From NCBI RefSeq assembly GCF_033958435.1, contig NC_134147.1, forward strand, positions 44,820,001-44,884,000: a stretch of 64,000 bases of DNA. Direction: 5' to 3'. The notes under the pieces were generated by a model that saw only the letters and a list, made by a program, of their open reading frames with translations, was not told where the DNA came from and made no database searches. The position numbers and the translations under genes are program-made. Below, in pieces: positions 49,857 through 59,605 of this stretch. The stretch's first letter is position 1, and the number at the start of each line of letters is the position of its first letter. Origin of the DNA: Carettochelys insculpta. Lineage: Eukaryota > Chordata > Testudines > Carettochelyidae.

Positions 49857-50118
49857 CGTCGTTTCCGTGAAGTTTAGCAGCATCGACCCAGTGGCTCCAG
49901 GGCTGCCCCAGCATCGCCTCCGGGCTGGGCAGGGACCTGCGCTCCCCGACGGTCGCCATTGCCGCTGTGGTGGCGGAGGGGCCGGGACCGGGACCGGGGC
50001 CGGCGCCGCTCTCTTCTCCTTCTCCTCCTCCGTGCCGGGGCCGCCGCCGCCGCTGCCTGGCCGCCGCCGCCGCTCTGCGCTGTTCCCCTCTGACGTCACC
50101 CGCGGCCCGCGCCGACAT
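49857..50118 (-). CDS. ATXN7: ATXN7 first coding exon (ataxin-7 N-terminus, no polyglutamine tract)
   Basis: Ataxin-7 is a subunit of the SAGA co-activator and anchors its deubiquitinase module in the nucleus. The exon encodes 87 residues plus the first base of a Gly codon. The protein opens [15 protein letters not shown], followed by Ala- and Arg-rich sequence and a Gly/Pro-rich stretch. From the second in-frame Met (residue 54) it reads [19 protein letters not shown], the segment that identifies ataxin-7 and matches the vertebrate protein closely. The splice donor on the minus strand is GACG|GTGAGC. The human polyglutamine position, directly after the Ala run, is here one Gln (CAG) followed by four Arg (CGG). 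The reading phase joins exactly to the exon at 49082-49150. The start is the first ATG, 11 nt after an acceptor-like AG. The exon lies in a CpG island. Gene identity comes from remembered family sequence, not a search. Confidence 0.93.
50091..50098. promoter_or_regulatory. perfect CRE palindrome inside the first ATXN7 codons
   Basis: TGACGTCA, the full consensus site for CREB/ATF dimers. It overlaps codons 7-9 of the ATXN7 start exon (Gly-Asp-Val), so it is constrained by the protein as well. As remembered, the human gene reads Asp-Asp-Val at this point and also keeps a TGACGTCA core. Confidence 0.5.
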
Positions 50119-50129
50119 TCTTTCCGCTG

Positions 50130-50131
50130 CT
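50130..50131 (-). other. candidate splice acceptor upstream of the ATXN7 start codon
   Basis: On the minus strand the ATG is preceded by TTCTCGTTACATTGTAG and then CAGCGGAAAGA. That is an acceptor-like AG with a pyrimidine-containing tract, leaving an 11-nt 5' leader in this exon. In human, the ATXN7 start codon lies in an internal exon well downstream of the first non-coding exon, so an upstream exon is plausible. Transcription could instead start inside the island, making this AG irrelevant. Confidence 0.45.
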
Positions 50132-52330
50132 ACAATGTAACGAGAAAAGTCATCAGGCTCTTAAGGTGGCGCCATCGTTAAGGAGGCGCGAAGATGTTAC
50201 CAGCTCACAGCTAGGACAGCGGGGCTGCTGCCGGTGGAAGCCTCTTCCCTGGGTGCGGGTCCCCATTAGGTCTCAGAGCCTAGAGTCTCACCTCCGCAGC
50301 TGCCAGGCTGAGGCCAGAAGGGTAAGAACCGGGGCACTACTCCAGAATCTCACCTCACTGCCGGGGGCACATATGCAGGTGGTGCAGGATGTTCCCTTTG
50401 CCCCAGGTGCCTTACAACGGTAGCAATACACGCAGCCGCTCCCCTCCCCCAGCCCCACCATTCCCAACCGAGGCGCTGCTTTGCCAAAGGGGATGCAGGC
50501 GGAGACCCTGCCCCAAGAAGCCCCCGCGCTCCCCACCAGCGAGTGCCGAGACGCAGACTCATAACACGCGCGTCTGTGGCTGACGAGATGACAGAGAAAC
50601 GTCTTCATGAGCGACACCTGTCTCGCCTTATTCATAACCGCAGCCCAGCTCTCCCCGCGCACGAACCGCGAGCCGATGAACGCGGCTCATTCCTGCCCGG
50701 CGGCCGGTCCAGACGCCCTCATCAGGCTTCCTTAACCGCGGCGCCTCCCTCCCCACCTTAAAGTCTCACGTCACGCCCCAGAGTGGAGCAGTATAGGAAA
50801 CAAGCAGGAAACTAACCCCATGTATGTAACTCATCTTCACCCCACCCTGTACGTGCTCCGTCCACCGGGCCGCCCGCCAAGCCTGCCTTAAAAGGTGTCA
50901 TTTCTATCTACCACACTGGGCGGTGCTGGGCCCAGCGCGGCAGGTTCACGGATGGGACTGTCCTGCTCTCCCAGGCGAGGCTTCTTCACGCCTTTCCATC
51001 TGTCAAAACCCACGAATGAAGCCACAAGGGGCCAGTGGCAACAACTTTCCGTGTTCTGGGTTGCTGGGGGTTAAAAGCAGCAGCGATGGGGGCGGACAGT
51101 TCTGTGCATTAAAGGAGGAAGGTTTAAAGCGAAAATGATGACTGCAAGCCAAATTATTCTAAAGGACCCTTAACTGTTCAAAGCTCAGATGTCAGCAGCT
51201 CCACCAACCCCCTGTGCAATGGAAGGCTGAAATTAAAGTGCAGGGTTCCAGTACACAGGTGTTTTAAAATAATCCTAAAACTAACCACGAATGTTTAAAA
51301 ATAAATATTTTCATTGGATAGATACCTTTTCACAATTAAAATATTTTCGAACAGGTCAATTTCACATGTTTTTATTCAGTTTTCTTTTCCCATGATCCAC
51401 GCAGAAATTATTGGTTTTTCACAAAACTGCTGGTGCATGTTTCTCAGTTCACAGATTTTGTAACCAGTGCCCAACATTTTATTTTTAATATCTTTGTTGC
51501 CTAAGTTGATATAGGGCATTGAGCAATATTTAATTAAGCTGCGCGATGCTTTGGCAAAAATATTTCTGATATTAGTAACTTTGCATGCTTGAAAGTAACA
51601 ATTAGGTTTTGCAAAATTAAGCTCTTCTATAAATTGACTTTAAACATTTTTAAAATTGAGGGATTTTTTTTCCAGTTAGCTAAAATATTAAAGTAATGTT
51701 ACTAATTTAAAATCGTAAGTGCTGGTACTACAAAAACTAAACTGTGTCTACAGTAGCAAGCTTTACAATAGCACAGCTGGACTGATACAACTGAACCAGT
51801 GCCTGTATAGCTGCTGTATGCAAACAGGAGACAGCATTTCCATCAATATAATAAAACCACTTCCATAAGTACCAGTAGGTACGTCACAGGGAGATGCATC
51901 TCATTGTTCTCATGTGTCTGATCTCAGAGTAAAATTTTTTCACATATCTGTGCGACATACAGTAAATTATACTGAGAAAAATTGTAAAGTAGACACAATC
52001 AAATGCTTAGCCCCACTCAGAGTGGATAACAATATTTTTGAAAATGAAAAAAAAAATGGATTTTTTTAGACTTCTTTAAAAATCATCAATAATATACTAA
52101 ATTTCTCATTTAAAATAACAGTTGCTTATCACACACATGCTACACCTGCTTTTACAGTCTCATAAAAATAAACTAACAGATCTTGTCTCTCCAGCCTAAC
52201 TACTAGCTCTTGTTTCTTGAAAGTTCTGGGCTTTCAATTTCTGTTTCTCGGCAGACTAATGAGTTTCTGTGGTGGCAGACTTTGCCCAACAGCAGAGTTA
52301 GTTAAGCTACTTGTCTAAAGACAGAGAGAC
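50132..52330. other. sequence upstream of the ATXN7 start exon
   Basis: CpG-rich to about 50770, then AT-rich. A donor-like AGAAGG|GTAAGA at about 50316-50327 on the plus strand could belong to an antisense transcript. A CTGTGTCTACAGTAGCAAGC segment at about 51743 resembles one MITE terminus, but no second end was found. No coding exon of a neighbouring gene was identified. Confidence 0.45.
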
Positions 52331-52333
52331 AAT

Positions 52334-52658
52334 GGCCGTGTCTACACTAGCCCCAAACTTCTTTCGAAGTTTACGAATGAAGCGCTGAAATACATATTCA
52401 GCGCCTCATTAGCACGCGGGCGGCCGCGGCACTTCGAAATTGATGTGCCTCGCAACCGCGCAGCTCGTCCTGACGGGGCTCCTTTTCGAAAGGACCCCGC
52501 CTACTTCAAAGTCCCTTAAGGGCGCGTCAATTTCGAAGTGCCGCGGCCGCCCGCATGCTAATGAGGCGCTGAATATGTATTTCTGCACTTCATTAGTAAA
52601 CTTCAAAATGGCCATTTGCATGGCCATTTCGAAGTCCAGGGCTAGTGTAGACACAGCC
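52334..52658. mobile_element. palindromic MITE, exact 3-bp TSD (AAT)
   Basis: Ends GGCCGTGTCTACACTAGCC and, inverted, GGCTGTGTCTACACTAGCC. AAT flanks it at 52331-52333 and 52659-52661. It has the same arms as the 420-bp element at 24734 (GCGGCCGCGGCACTTCGAAA, GCGCTGAAATACATATTCAG) but a shorter centre. Higher CpG content suggests it is younger. Non-coding. Confidence 0.9.
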
Positions 52659-52661
52659 AAT

Positions 52662-53075
52662 ATATAATAAAAGACGGGAAAGAATAGAAAGACACAGTGG
52701 AGGAGACTGGAAAGAAAGAAGGAAGTCATCATTCACCACACACACACTTTTCTATATTCTTTGACACAGACAGCAGGGCTGACAGCTGCCGGGGTCCCAG
52801 GGAAAGTGGGAATGGGCCTGGCTCCACACTCTGGAAGGGGCAGAAGGGCAGGGCCTAGGGCATTCAGCCCACCCACTCCCTCACAGACACGCACAGCACT
52901 GCTAATAGAGCACTTCAAAGGTGTCCAGGGCTTTCGATGCTGCCACTGCCAAAGTAACAGTGGCAGCACCAGAGCTCCAGGCCCCTTTGAAATGCTGGGC
53001 CCAGGGGCAGTTTCCCCCTTTGTTAACACCCCACCCGTCAGCAGGCCTGGCCACGGAAATGCTGTCACAGCTTCT
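52662..53075. other. sequence before the BED-finger fragment
   Basis: GC-moderate and unassigned. It is open on the plus strand from 52761, but only its end carries a recognisable motif. Confidence 0.4.
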
Positions 53076-53204
53076 GGTCATAAGAGACAGCCTATCTGGG
53101 AACATTTTGAAGAAATTCATTCCCTGGGTGAAAAAGGAAAACACGTCAAGTGTACAAAGTGCAAGATGAAAATGCAGGACCCACCTGCAAAAATGAAACA
53201 TCAT
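53076..53204 (+). pseudogene. BED zinc-finger fragment (hAT transposase or ZBED type), interrupted
   Basis: The open plus-strand frame ends with PIWEHFEEIHSLGEKGKHVK, then Cys-Thr-Lys-Cys and KMKMQDPPAKMKHH. This has the Trp..Phe, C-x2-C and closing His pair of a BED finger, the DNA-binding domain of hAT transposases and ZBED proteins. At 53204 a MITE with CAT duplication is inserted. After it, at 53877, the same frame continues with His-Lys-Glu-Asn-Tyr-Trp-Glu-Lys. No catalytic hAT domain follows; a second MITE begins at 53980. Probably a captured transposase exon now dead. Confidence 0.65.
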
Positions 53205-53529
53205 GGCTACATCTACACTAGCACACTACGTCGAAATAGCCTATTTCGATGTAAGAACATCAAAATAGGCTACTTCGACGCGTATCACTTACACATCCTC
53301 CAGGGCTGGTGCCATTGACGTTCAACGTCGAAGTAGCGATGGAGAACGTCAAAAGGAGCCACCCTGGAAGGAAATGCGGAGCGTCCACACACACAAGTGC
53401 TCCCCGTCAAAATAAGGGGCCAGCAAAGCCCCAAGCCAGTCCCTTAAAGGGCCCCTCCCAGACACACATGGCCTGCACAGCACGAGATCCACAGAGCCGA
53501 CAACCAGTTGCAGACCCTGTGCACGCAGC

Positions 53530-53688
53530 ATGGATCCCCAGCTGCAGCAGCAGCAGCAGCAGCAGCCAGAAGCCCTGGGCAAAGGGCTGCTGCATGCGGC
53601 GACCATAGAGCCCCGCAGGGGCTGGACAGAGCATCTCTCAACCCCTCAGCTGATAGCCACCATGGGGGACCCTGCTATTTCCAAGTAG
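53530..53688 (+). CDS. small open frame with seven glutamines inside a MITE
   Basis: 52 codons from ATG (MDPQL, then seven Gln encoded by CAG, then PEALGKGLLHAATIEPRRG...) to TAG. Too short for a transposase and not recognised. It may be the remnant N-terminus of a protein from the autonomous parent of the MITE, or chance in a GC-rich segment. Confidence 0.25.
   Translation: MDPQLQQQQQQQPEALGKGLLHAATIEPRRGWTEHLSTPQLIATMGDPAISK
53545..53565 (+). repeat. (CAG)7 microsatellite
   Basis: Seven uninterrupted CAG units within the MITE at 53205-53876. Confidence 0.95.
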
Positions 53689-53979
53689 TGGGACGCGGAT
53701 CATCTACACACGCCCTACTTCGACATTGAATGTATTCGGATGGGAATAGCGATTTCGACGTCTCACTGCCTAACATCGATTTCAATGTCAAAATAGTACA
53801 CGGCGCGTGTAGACACGACGTGTGCTATTTCGACGTGCCAGTTACTTCAAAGTAGCCGGCTAGAGTGGACACACCCCATAAGGAAAACTATTGGGAGAAA
53901 ATGATGGGGACGAAGATGTGGGCATGTCTGCAACACAATGTGGCTCAACTTTGCAATGCATCATTCTTCAATACTCTAT

Positions 53980-54433
53980 GGCTACATCTACATTTCAGCA
54001 ATCTATCAACAGAAGTCGCTGTCAGAAGAGATTTCCCAACAAAACTTCTGTTGACAAAGTGCAGCCACACACAAAGCCAACTGGGAGAGCACTCCACTCT
54101 GTCGACAGAGCAGTCGGACTGCCCAGCCTCTCTCTCAACAAAACAGGCATCCAGAAGCACGGCAGACAGGGCTGCTTATTGTTTTGGATGCCCTGTCTGT
54201 CGAGAGAAGCTGCCCCCCACCCTCGGCCCCAACATCTATACAGCTTTTTTTGTAGACAGAATCTGTCAACAGCAACGTTTTGCCTAATGGCTGAGAGGCA
54301 GAACGGTGCTGGTAAAAGTGCTGAGTTTTGTCTACAAATTGTCAACAAAACCCATTTTGTGTGTGGACATTCCACCGGTTTTGTCAAAAAAACGGGGGTT
54401 TTATCAGCAAAACTTGCTACTGTAACCAGAGCC
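53980..54433. mobile_element. MITE with CTGTCGACAGA motifs, exact 3-bp TSD (TAT)
   Basis: Starts GGCTACATCTACATTTCAGC. The inverted right end reads GGCTCTGGTTACAGTAGCAA. TAT flanks it at 53977-53979 and 54434-54436. The interior has CTGTCGACAGAG, TTGTCAACAAAA and related motifs, as at 30227-30659. Non-coding. Confidence 0.85.
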
Positions 54434-54436
54434 TAT

Positions 54437-55439
54437 GTCTTTTCGTATAAGTGTGATTTAACAAGTAAATTCCAAGCTGTTTGCTACACTGGATGATGCT
54501 AGGGGGAAAAAAGTTTATCTTAGCTAATCCTTATGGCTTGTTTAATTAGCTAACTAGGTTTAGACTCTATCACACAAGTATACAGCACAGAAAGCTGTGG
54601 TTAAGAGTCTCCAGTTGCTAGTTGCCACTGTCATTTTCTTATTTTATATTATATAATACGTGCCTCTTATTTTGGAACATTGTGGTCACAGACCAAAATG
54701 ATACCATAAGACTATTTTCAGCATAACTTAGCTTTCCTAAAAGAACCCTATCCTATACTTGTTTTCTATGGGGATTACTCCAAAATTAAGTGCCGTCTAA
54801 GCACAATCAGTCTTCGCTTTTTTGGTAACTTAGAATCAGATCTGTAACAAAATGTCAGTGGGAATGTGGAAGATGATAGCTAGCTGCAGAAGTTTTATGG
54901 ACACTCTAAATTTAGTATACTAAGGACTTGTCTGCTAGAGTTAATAGAATTTGAAACATTTTTAAAAAAGTATAAGGAAAGCACTCAGCACGCAACTGAG
55001 GAGACTGCTATAATTACAAATGTGAAAAGTTTATGTAACATTTAAGATTTAGTTTAATAAAAAAAGAAGTGCACATATTTGTGTGTAAAACTGACACATG
55101 TAATGAGTATTATGGGCTATTTCCTAAATTAATAAAAATCAAGCTATATAAAGTATTCCCTCTTAGATGTTGTAAAATGCTGTTCTGTTCCGTACATTAG
55201 CACATTTTAGTGATCAGATTTGCACCACTGTTTGAAAAAATAAGGAATATCAGTGGGAAATTTGACTTAAATCAATGATTTTATTTGATTATTTAAGCTT
55301 CCTTGATTTAAATCACTTCAGCTTGGTCCCAGTGACTTTAATCTGATTACTTACACTTCACACAGTTAAAGAGGTATGTAAATTTTTGCAGGACTATGAA
55401 TGTATACTATGGACAAAATTCTTCATCTTTGTTACTTAT
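54437..55439. other. non-coding sequence, no recognised element
   Basis: AT-rich. Nothing assignable. Confidence 0.45.
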
Positions 55440-55660
55440 GACATCTTAGGTCCTAATCTTGCAAATGATTCATGTACATGCTTAACTTTAAATGCGGTGA
55501 GTAACTCCACAGAAGCCCTAGAGCGTGAATGGAAACACTTCAGCAAATGCATAATATTCACGTATGTCTTCTTATTGAAAACAATAGGACTACTCAGATG
55601 AGGAACGATACACATACATGCTTAAGCATTTCTATGACTGGGATTTTAGATTATTAAATA
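55440..55660. repeat. old palindromic interspersed repeat
   Basis: GGTCCTAATCTTGCAAATG, CATGCTTAACTTTAAATGC and GTGAGTAACTCC on the left are mirrored by GGACTACTCAGATGAGG, ACATGCTTAAGCATTT on the right. It resembles an ancient amniote fold-back repeat I know by its TTGAAGTCAATGGGA-type centre. Strongly diverged. Confidence 0.5.
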
Positions 55661-55714
55661 CTAATGAATTTTCAAAATCCAATTTACCAGTCACTACTTA
55701 TGACCTTTATTTAC

Positions 55715-56345
55715 TGATTGAAGTGAACAATATGTGTGTAAAGTTTGTGGGAAACACCAAGCTCTGAGAAGCTGTAAAGCAAGGACTTTGATAAATTTGA
55801 GAACCACTCACAAATCAGCAAAATAAAATATAGACAAGTACAGAGTACTACACTTAGAAAGGAAAAGCCAGACACGAATGCAATATGGATAACAATTGGC
55901 CAGGCAGTAGGGCAGAACAAAAGGCTCTGGACATTACAGTGAACCGCAAAATCAAACACAGGTCAACAATATGATGCAGTTGCAACAATAATTGTTCTCT
56001 ACTTGGCACTAGCACTGCAGAACTGTATCTGGCGTTCGGTTCCACATTGTAAGAAAGATGTGGACAAATTGGGAAAAAAAAATCAGAAGATATGATAACA
56101 AACATGATAAAAGGATTTAAAATCTGTCCTATAAAGGAAAGGTTAGAAGAACTGGATGCGGTTAGTCTTGAGAAAAGGTGATTGAGAGGGGATTTGACAA
56201 CAGCCTGCACATATATTAAGGATTGTTGTAAAGAGGCCAGTGAAGATAAGACAAGAAGTAATGAACTTAATCTGCAGTAAGAAGTATTCAGTTAGATATT
56301 ACGAAAAACTTTCAAACTGAGGCTAGCATTGTGGATTGACTCCTG
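55715..56345 (+). mobile_element. CR1-like LINE 3' region
   Basis: Sense CR1 blocks: AAAGATGTGGACAAATTGGG, GAAAGGTTAGAAGAACTGGA, GTTAGTCTTGAGAAAAGGTG and AGGGGATTTGACAACAGCC. Diverged, with no open frame. The canonical terminal segment is not visible. Confidence 0.65.
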
Positions 56346-57457
56346 AAAGCCAGTAAGAGTTGACTCAAGCAACATGGTGCTTATACTGACACTGCATTAA
56401 TTACATTGATTATTAAGTTGGCAAAGTGGGGCACCTACGTCAGTGGAAGCCAAATTTAAGCACAGACGGCAGCAGGTTTTTTGTAATAAATAAATAAATT
56501 AATTAAAACAAAAAAAGCTTACAACCTGGTTTACTGCCATTTTCTGATATGCCTCCCCTTCTCACCAACTCTTCTTCTAAACCAGTTAAAGGTCCCAGCT
56601 TTTGTAATTCTATATGCTGGGACTGGTTAGTTCTCTCTTGGCCTTCTTTATTTGCTGAATAGTGGTTCATAGCATGAAGCACTTAGCAGAGAAGGAAATC
56701 ACAGTTGAAGGGGGAAGGATCAAAAAACTAATAGCTTAAGAACTCTGGCACCAGATGAAATGTTTAATTTTTACACATTGCTGTAAATGACTTAAGGGAA
56801 AATTAAGAGGAAATAGAAATATGAGACCAAATTAGACCTGTGTCTGGCATCGTTCCCCACTCACGTTGTGCTGAATTTGCTGCATTCTCAATTAAGGGAA
56901 AAAAAACCCACCACTTAGAATATGTGAGATCTTAGATGTAGTGTTTTCACAGCTGAAAGGACAGTACAGGATGTATGCCAATTCACTTTTGGGCCTCTCA
57001 TGATCACTGGTTAGTGCTAATCTTGACTATTTTTGTGAGGAGCATCCTGCACACTAGGAAATACAATGACAAATTTCTTGTAGAACAAATAACCAGCAGA
57101 TGGTTATCTTTGGGCATTATCAGCTTGTACAAAATCTGAACTGATAACTTCTTGCCTGTTATTTGACCACTGCTTTAGTGTGTGCCAAGAGTATTTTAAA
57201 AGCGAAGTTACCTGAAAATCCAAATATACCAATATTAGTATTACTATCCTTCATGTCAACATCCACTTGGTAGCTCTCTAGTAGAAAGATTCTTAATATG
57301 TCAGACCCTATAACTGATGTCTTAATTGACAGTCACATGCATGGTAACCAAGAGTTTCTTCTTTCGTTTTACACATTTTGGAGGGAAATAAATCCTTTTA
57401 GCCAAAAGTAAAAATACTTAGTTCTGAAACAAAATTGCATAAGTAACTAGCCCTTAC
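56346..57457. other. non-coding sequence, no recognised element
   Basis: AT-rich. Nothing assignable. Confidence 0.45.
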
Positions 57458-57470
57458 AATGAGCCAATAT

Positions 57471-58075
57471 GATTAGTAACAGAGAGAAAGCCGAGCTAGT
57501 CTACATACTACCAAAACAAAAAAGCAGTAAAGTAGCACTTTAAAGACTAACAACATAATTTATTAGGTGAGCTTTCGTGGGACAGACCCACTTCCAAAAA
57601 AGCAGTAAAGTAGCACTTTATAGACTTACAAAATAATTTATTAGGTGAGCTTTCATGGGACAAACAAAAAAGCAGTAAAGTAGCACTTTAAAATCCCACG
57701 AAATCTCACCTAATAAATTATTATCAAAACGAAAAAGCAGTCAAGTAGCACTTTAAAGACTAACAAAATAATTTATTAGGTGAGCTTTCACGGGACCGAC
57801 CCACTTTTTCAGACCATAGCCACTCCAGAACAGACTCAATATTTAAGGCACAAGGTTCTCTGTGCCTTAAATATTGAGTCTGTTCTGGTATGGCTATGGT
57901 CTGAAGAAGTGGGTCTGTCCCACGAAAGCTCACCTAATAAATTATTTTGTTAGTCTTTAAAGTGCTACTTGACTGCTTTTTCGTTTTGATAGTATATAGA
58001 CTAGCACAGCTCCCTCTGTCACTAATAAATTATTGTGTTAGCCTTTAAAGTGCTACTTTACTACATTTTTGTTTT
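57471..58075. mobile_element. multi-segment Penelope-like tail array with one 13-bp TSD
   Basis: AATGAGCCAATAT occurs exactly at 57458-57470 and 58076-58088 and bounds 605 bp. Inside are at least six tail segments. Minus strand: 57471-57593 (starting at the element terminus), 57594-57661 and 57662-57692. Plus: a short piece at about 57693-57722. Minus: about 57723-57858. Plus: 57859-58020, then a further plus partial repeat to 58075. Segments share AGCACTTTAAAGACTAACA, ATAATTTATTAGGTGAGC and TTTCGTGGGACAGACCCACT (or complements). The central pair forms a hairpin of about 135-bp arms. No coding sequence. Confidence 0.9.
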
Positions 58076-58088
58076 AATGAGCCAATAT

Positions 58089-59254
58089 ATTTGCCCATTT
58101 ATCACTGACTTAAACTGTTACTTAAACATGGTTACTGCTTCAAATCTGTTTGTGCCCATCCACTAAACATGCACCTCTTTTTAATTTATTTTTAACAGAT
58201 ATCTACAAGTTGGTTGTCTTATTTCTTGCTACTGTCGTTTCTTTAAGTCTTGTTATCCCCTCCTGCCCCCACCCCGACCAAAAAAGATTTTGCGAGGTAG
58301 GATTCCCCCAATTCAGCATGCTAGGCCTCAGGCTGGCTTTTGCTATACCGTTTGAAACATTTTGCCAACCTGTTATGAATACATCAGTATTCCAGCAGAG
58401 GGAGAAGAGTGGCAGCAGAAAGAGCAATTAATCAGTTCAATGGACAAGATTACTGACTGTCAATTCAGAAACTAGGAATAATAAAGTCAGATGAAAAACT
58501 GATTTAGGGGACATGTAGATAGAGGGATCATTTTCTTTTTTTGTGGCTTGAGCAGACAAAATATGTCCCATAAGATGAGAAAATTACCTTTCTTGCACAT
58601 GGATTACTCGTTTTTCTTTCCGTAATCACTCAAGTATCATTGTTTTAAAGTATAAAAATAGTTTGGGAGCCATACTAAAAAGATCTATCAGTAGTTTCAG
58701 GGGGAGAAAGAATTTTGACTGCATATACAGAGTTATACAGAGTTTGAAAAACTCACTTGCTGGTGTGAGAAAAAAAACAAGTGTGCACACCAAGGCCAGG
58801 GAGCAGAGCAGCCTGAGCAAAAAGGAAAGCCTAGGAGATGAGTTATGCAGAAGCCAATGTTCCTGTAAGAGAAAGGAAGAAGGACCTGAGTATTGCTAAT
58901 AATTTCTTGGAAGAGGGGGCTTAACTGATGAAACAGAACAGTCTAAGGCCGCTGTTATTTTAGATAGAAGGGGGTGCAAAAAGGGAGCTTGTGGGCAAAT
59001 GGATGATGTTGTATGGGAAAGAGGTGGATAAGACAGAGAGAGTGGAGGTCTGAGGGGTCAAAGAGAAACCAACTGAGCAGAAATAAAATGCAGAAACAAA
59101 CAGAGAAAGATAAATCTTTGGAAGAAGTGGAAGAAACGCAAGACAGAAAACATGGGTGAGAAGGTACAAAATGTACAAAAGAAAACCAATAAAAAAGACG
59201 CAGAAGAAGAGAAGAAAAAGAAGAGATGTTATACGCCTAAAACAACACAGACGG
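58089..59254. other. non-coding sequence, no recognised element
   Basis: Contains purine-rich stretches (59100-59225). Nothing assignable. Confidence 0.45.
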
Positions 59255-59556
59255 TGTGGGGCTCAGGCAGGTGGCTCTGGCAGCACAGGTCTCAGGCAGA
59301 CAGGTGGCTGGCATGGGGCTCAGGCAGTTGGCCAACAGGGGCTGCACCAGGCACCCACAAGGGGCCAAGAAAAACTATTTGTGCTTATTTTTAATTTTAA
59401 ATAACATTTTATATCACATTCTTGTGTTTATTTTAAATTACAAATAGAATGTTTTATTAAAAAGGGGGTTGGATGATGGTTAAGAAGAGGTGTGGGGCGT
59501 AAGGGTTTCTCAAAAAATCAAAAGGGGATGTGATGCTGAAAAGTTTGGGAACCACT
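59255..59556. mobile_element. hAT-like right-end fragment
   Basis: GGGGCTCAGGCAGGTGGCT-type repeats (59261-59335), then AT-rich sequence, ending AAAAGTTTGGGAACCACTG, the inverse of a CAGTGGTTCCCAAAC-type hAT terminus. The left end was not found. Confidence 0.55.
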
Positions 59557-59605
59557 GGACTAGATGATCACAATGGTGGGCCTTGGAATCTATTCATTTA
59601 TTTTC
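59557..59605 (+). mobile_element. CR1 LINE terminal fragment
   Basis: GACTAGATGATCACAATGGT and GCCTTGGAATCTATTC, the last bases of a CR1 end. They follow directly after a hAT-like right end, so the hAT probably inserted into the CR1. Confidence 0.6.

Larger units (their letters stand above)
49560..50770. promoter_or_regulatory. CpG island over the ATXN7 start exon
   Basis: A sharply GC- and CpG-rich block in an otherwise AT-rich window, covering the start exon and both flanks. It contains many CGG/CCG runs, Sp1-like GGGCGG/CCGCCC cores and a perfect CRE. It is the only such block here. It could drive an ATXN7 isoform and, on the plus strand, an antisense transcript such as the one described at human ATXN7 (SCAANT1). 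Boundaries were judged by eye. Confidence 0.8.
53205..53876. mobile_element. MITE inserted in the BED fragment, exact 3-bp TSD (CAT)
   Basis: Ends GGCTACATCTACACTAGCAC and, inverted, GGGTGTGTCCACTCTAGCC. CAT flanks it at 53202-53204 and 53877-53879. Subterminal ATTTCGACGT/ACTTCGACG motifs recur in both orientations. The 672-bp interior includes a CAG run and a small open frame. Larger than the other MITEs here, so it may be a deletion derivative of a coding element. Confidence 0.88.

Noticed and set aside
49542..50181. Long open frames in other frames and on the plus strand of the CpG island (for example 49542-50099 minus, 49783-50181 plus)
   Set aside because: High GC removes stop codons. 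Only the frame starting at 50118 matches ataxin-7 and has a donor in phase with the next exon.
50540..50640. Possible THOC7 first exon (VADEMTEKRL-like peptide)
   Set aside because: THOC7 neighbours ATXN7 in human, but the similarity is weak and without a start or splice support. In human the polyQ exon lies tens of kilobases from the shared promoter.
53891..54496. 201-codon plus-strand open frame
   Set aside because: Mostly covered by the MITE 53980-54433. Only the first residues adjoin the BED fragment, and no domain is seen.
57500..57800. Regularly spaced direct repeats suggestive of a CRISPR array
   Set aside because: The repeats are Penelope-like tail segments in mixed orientation within one 13-bp TSD in a vertebrate genome.
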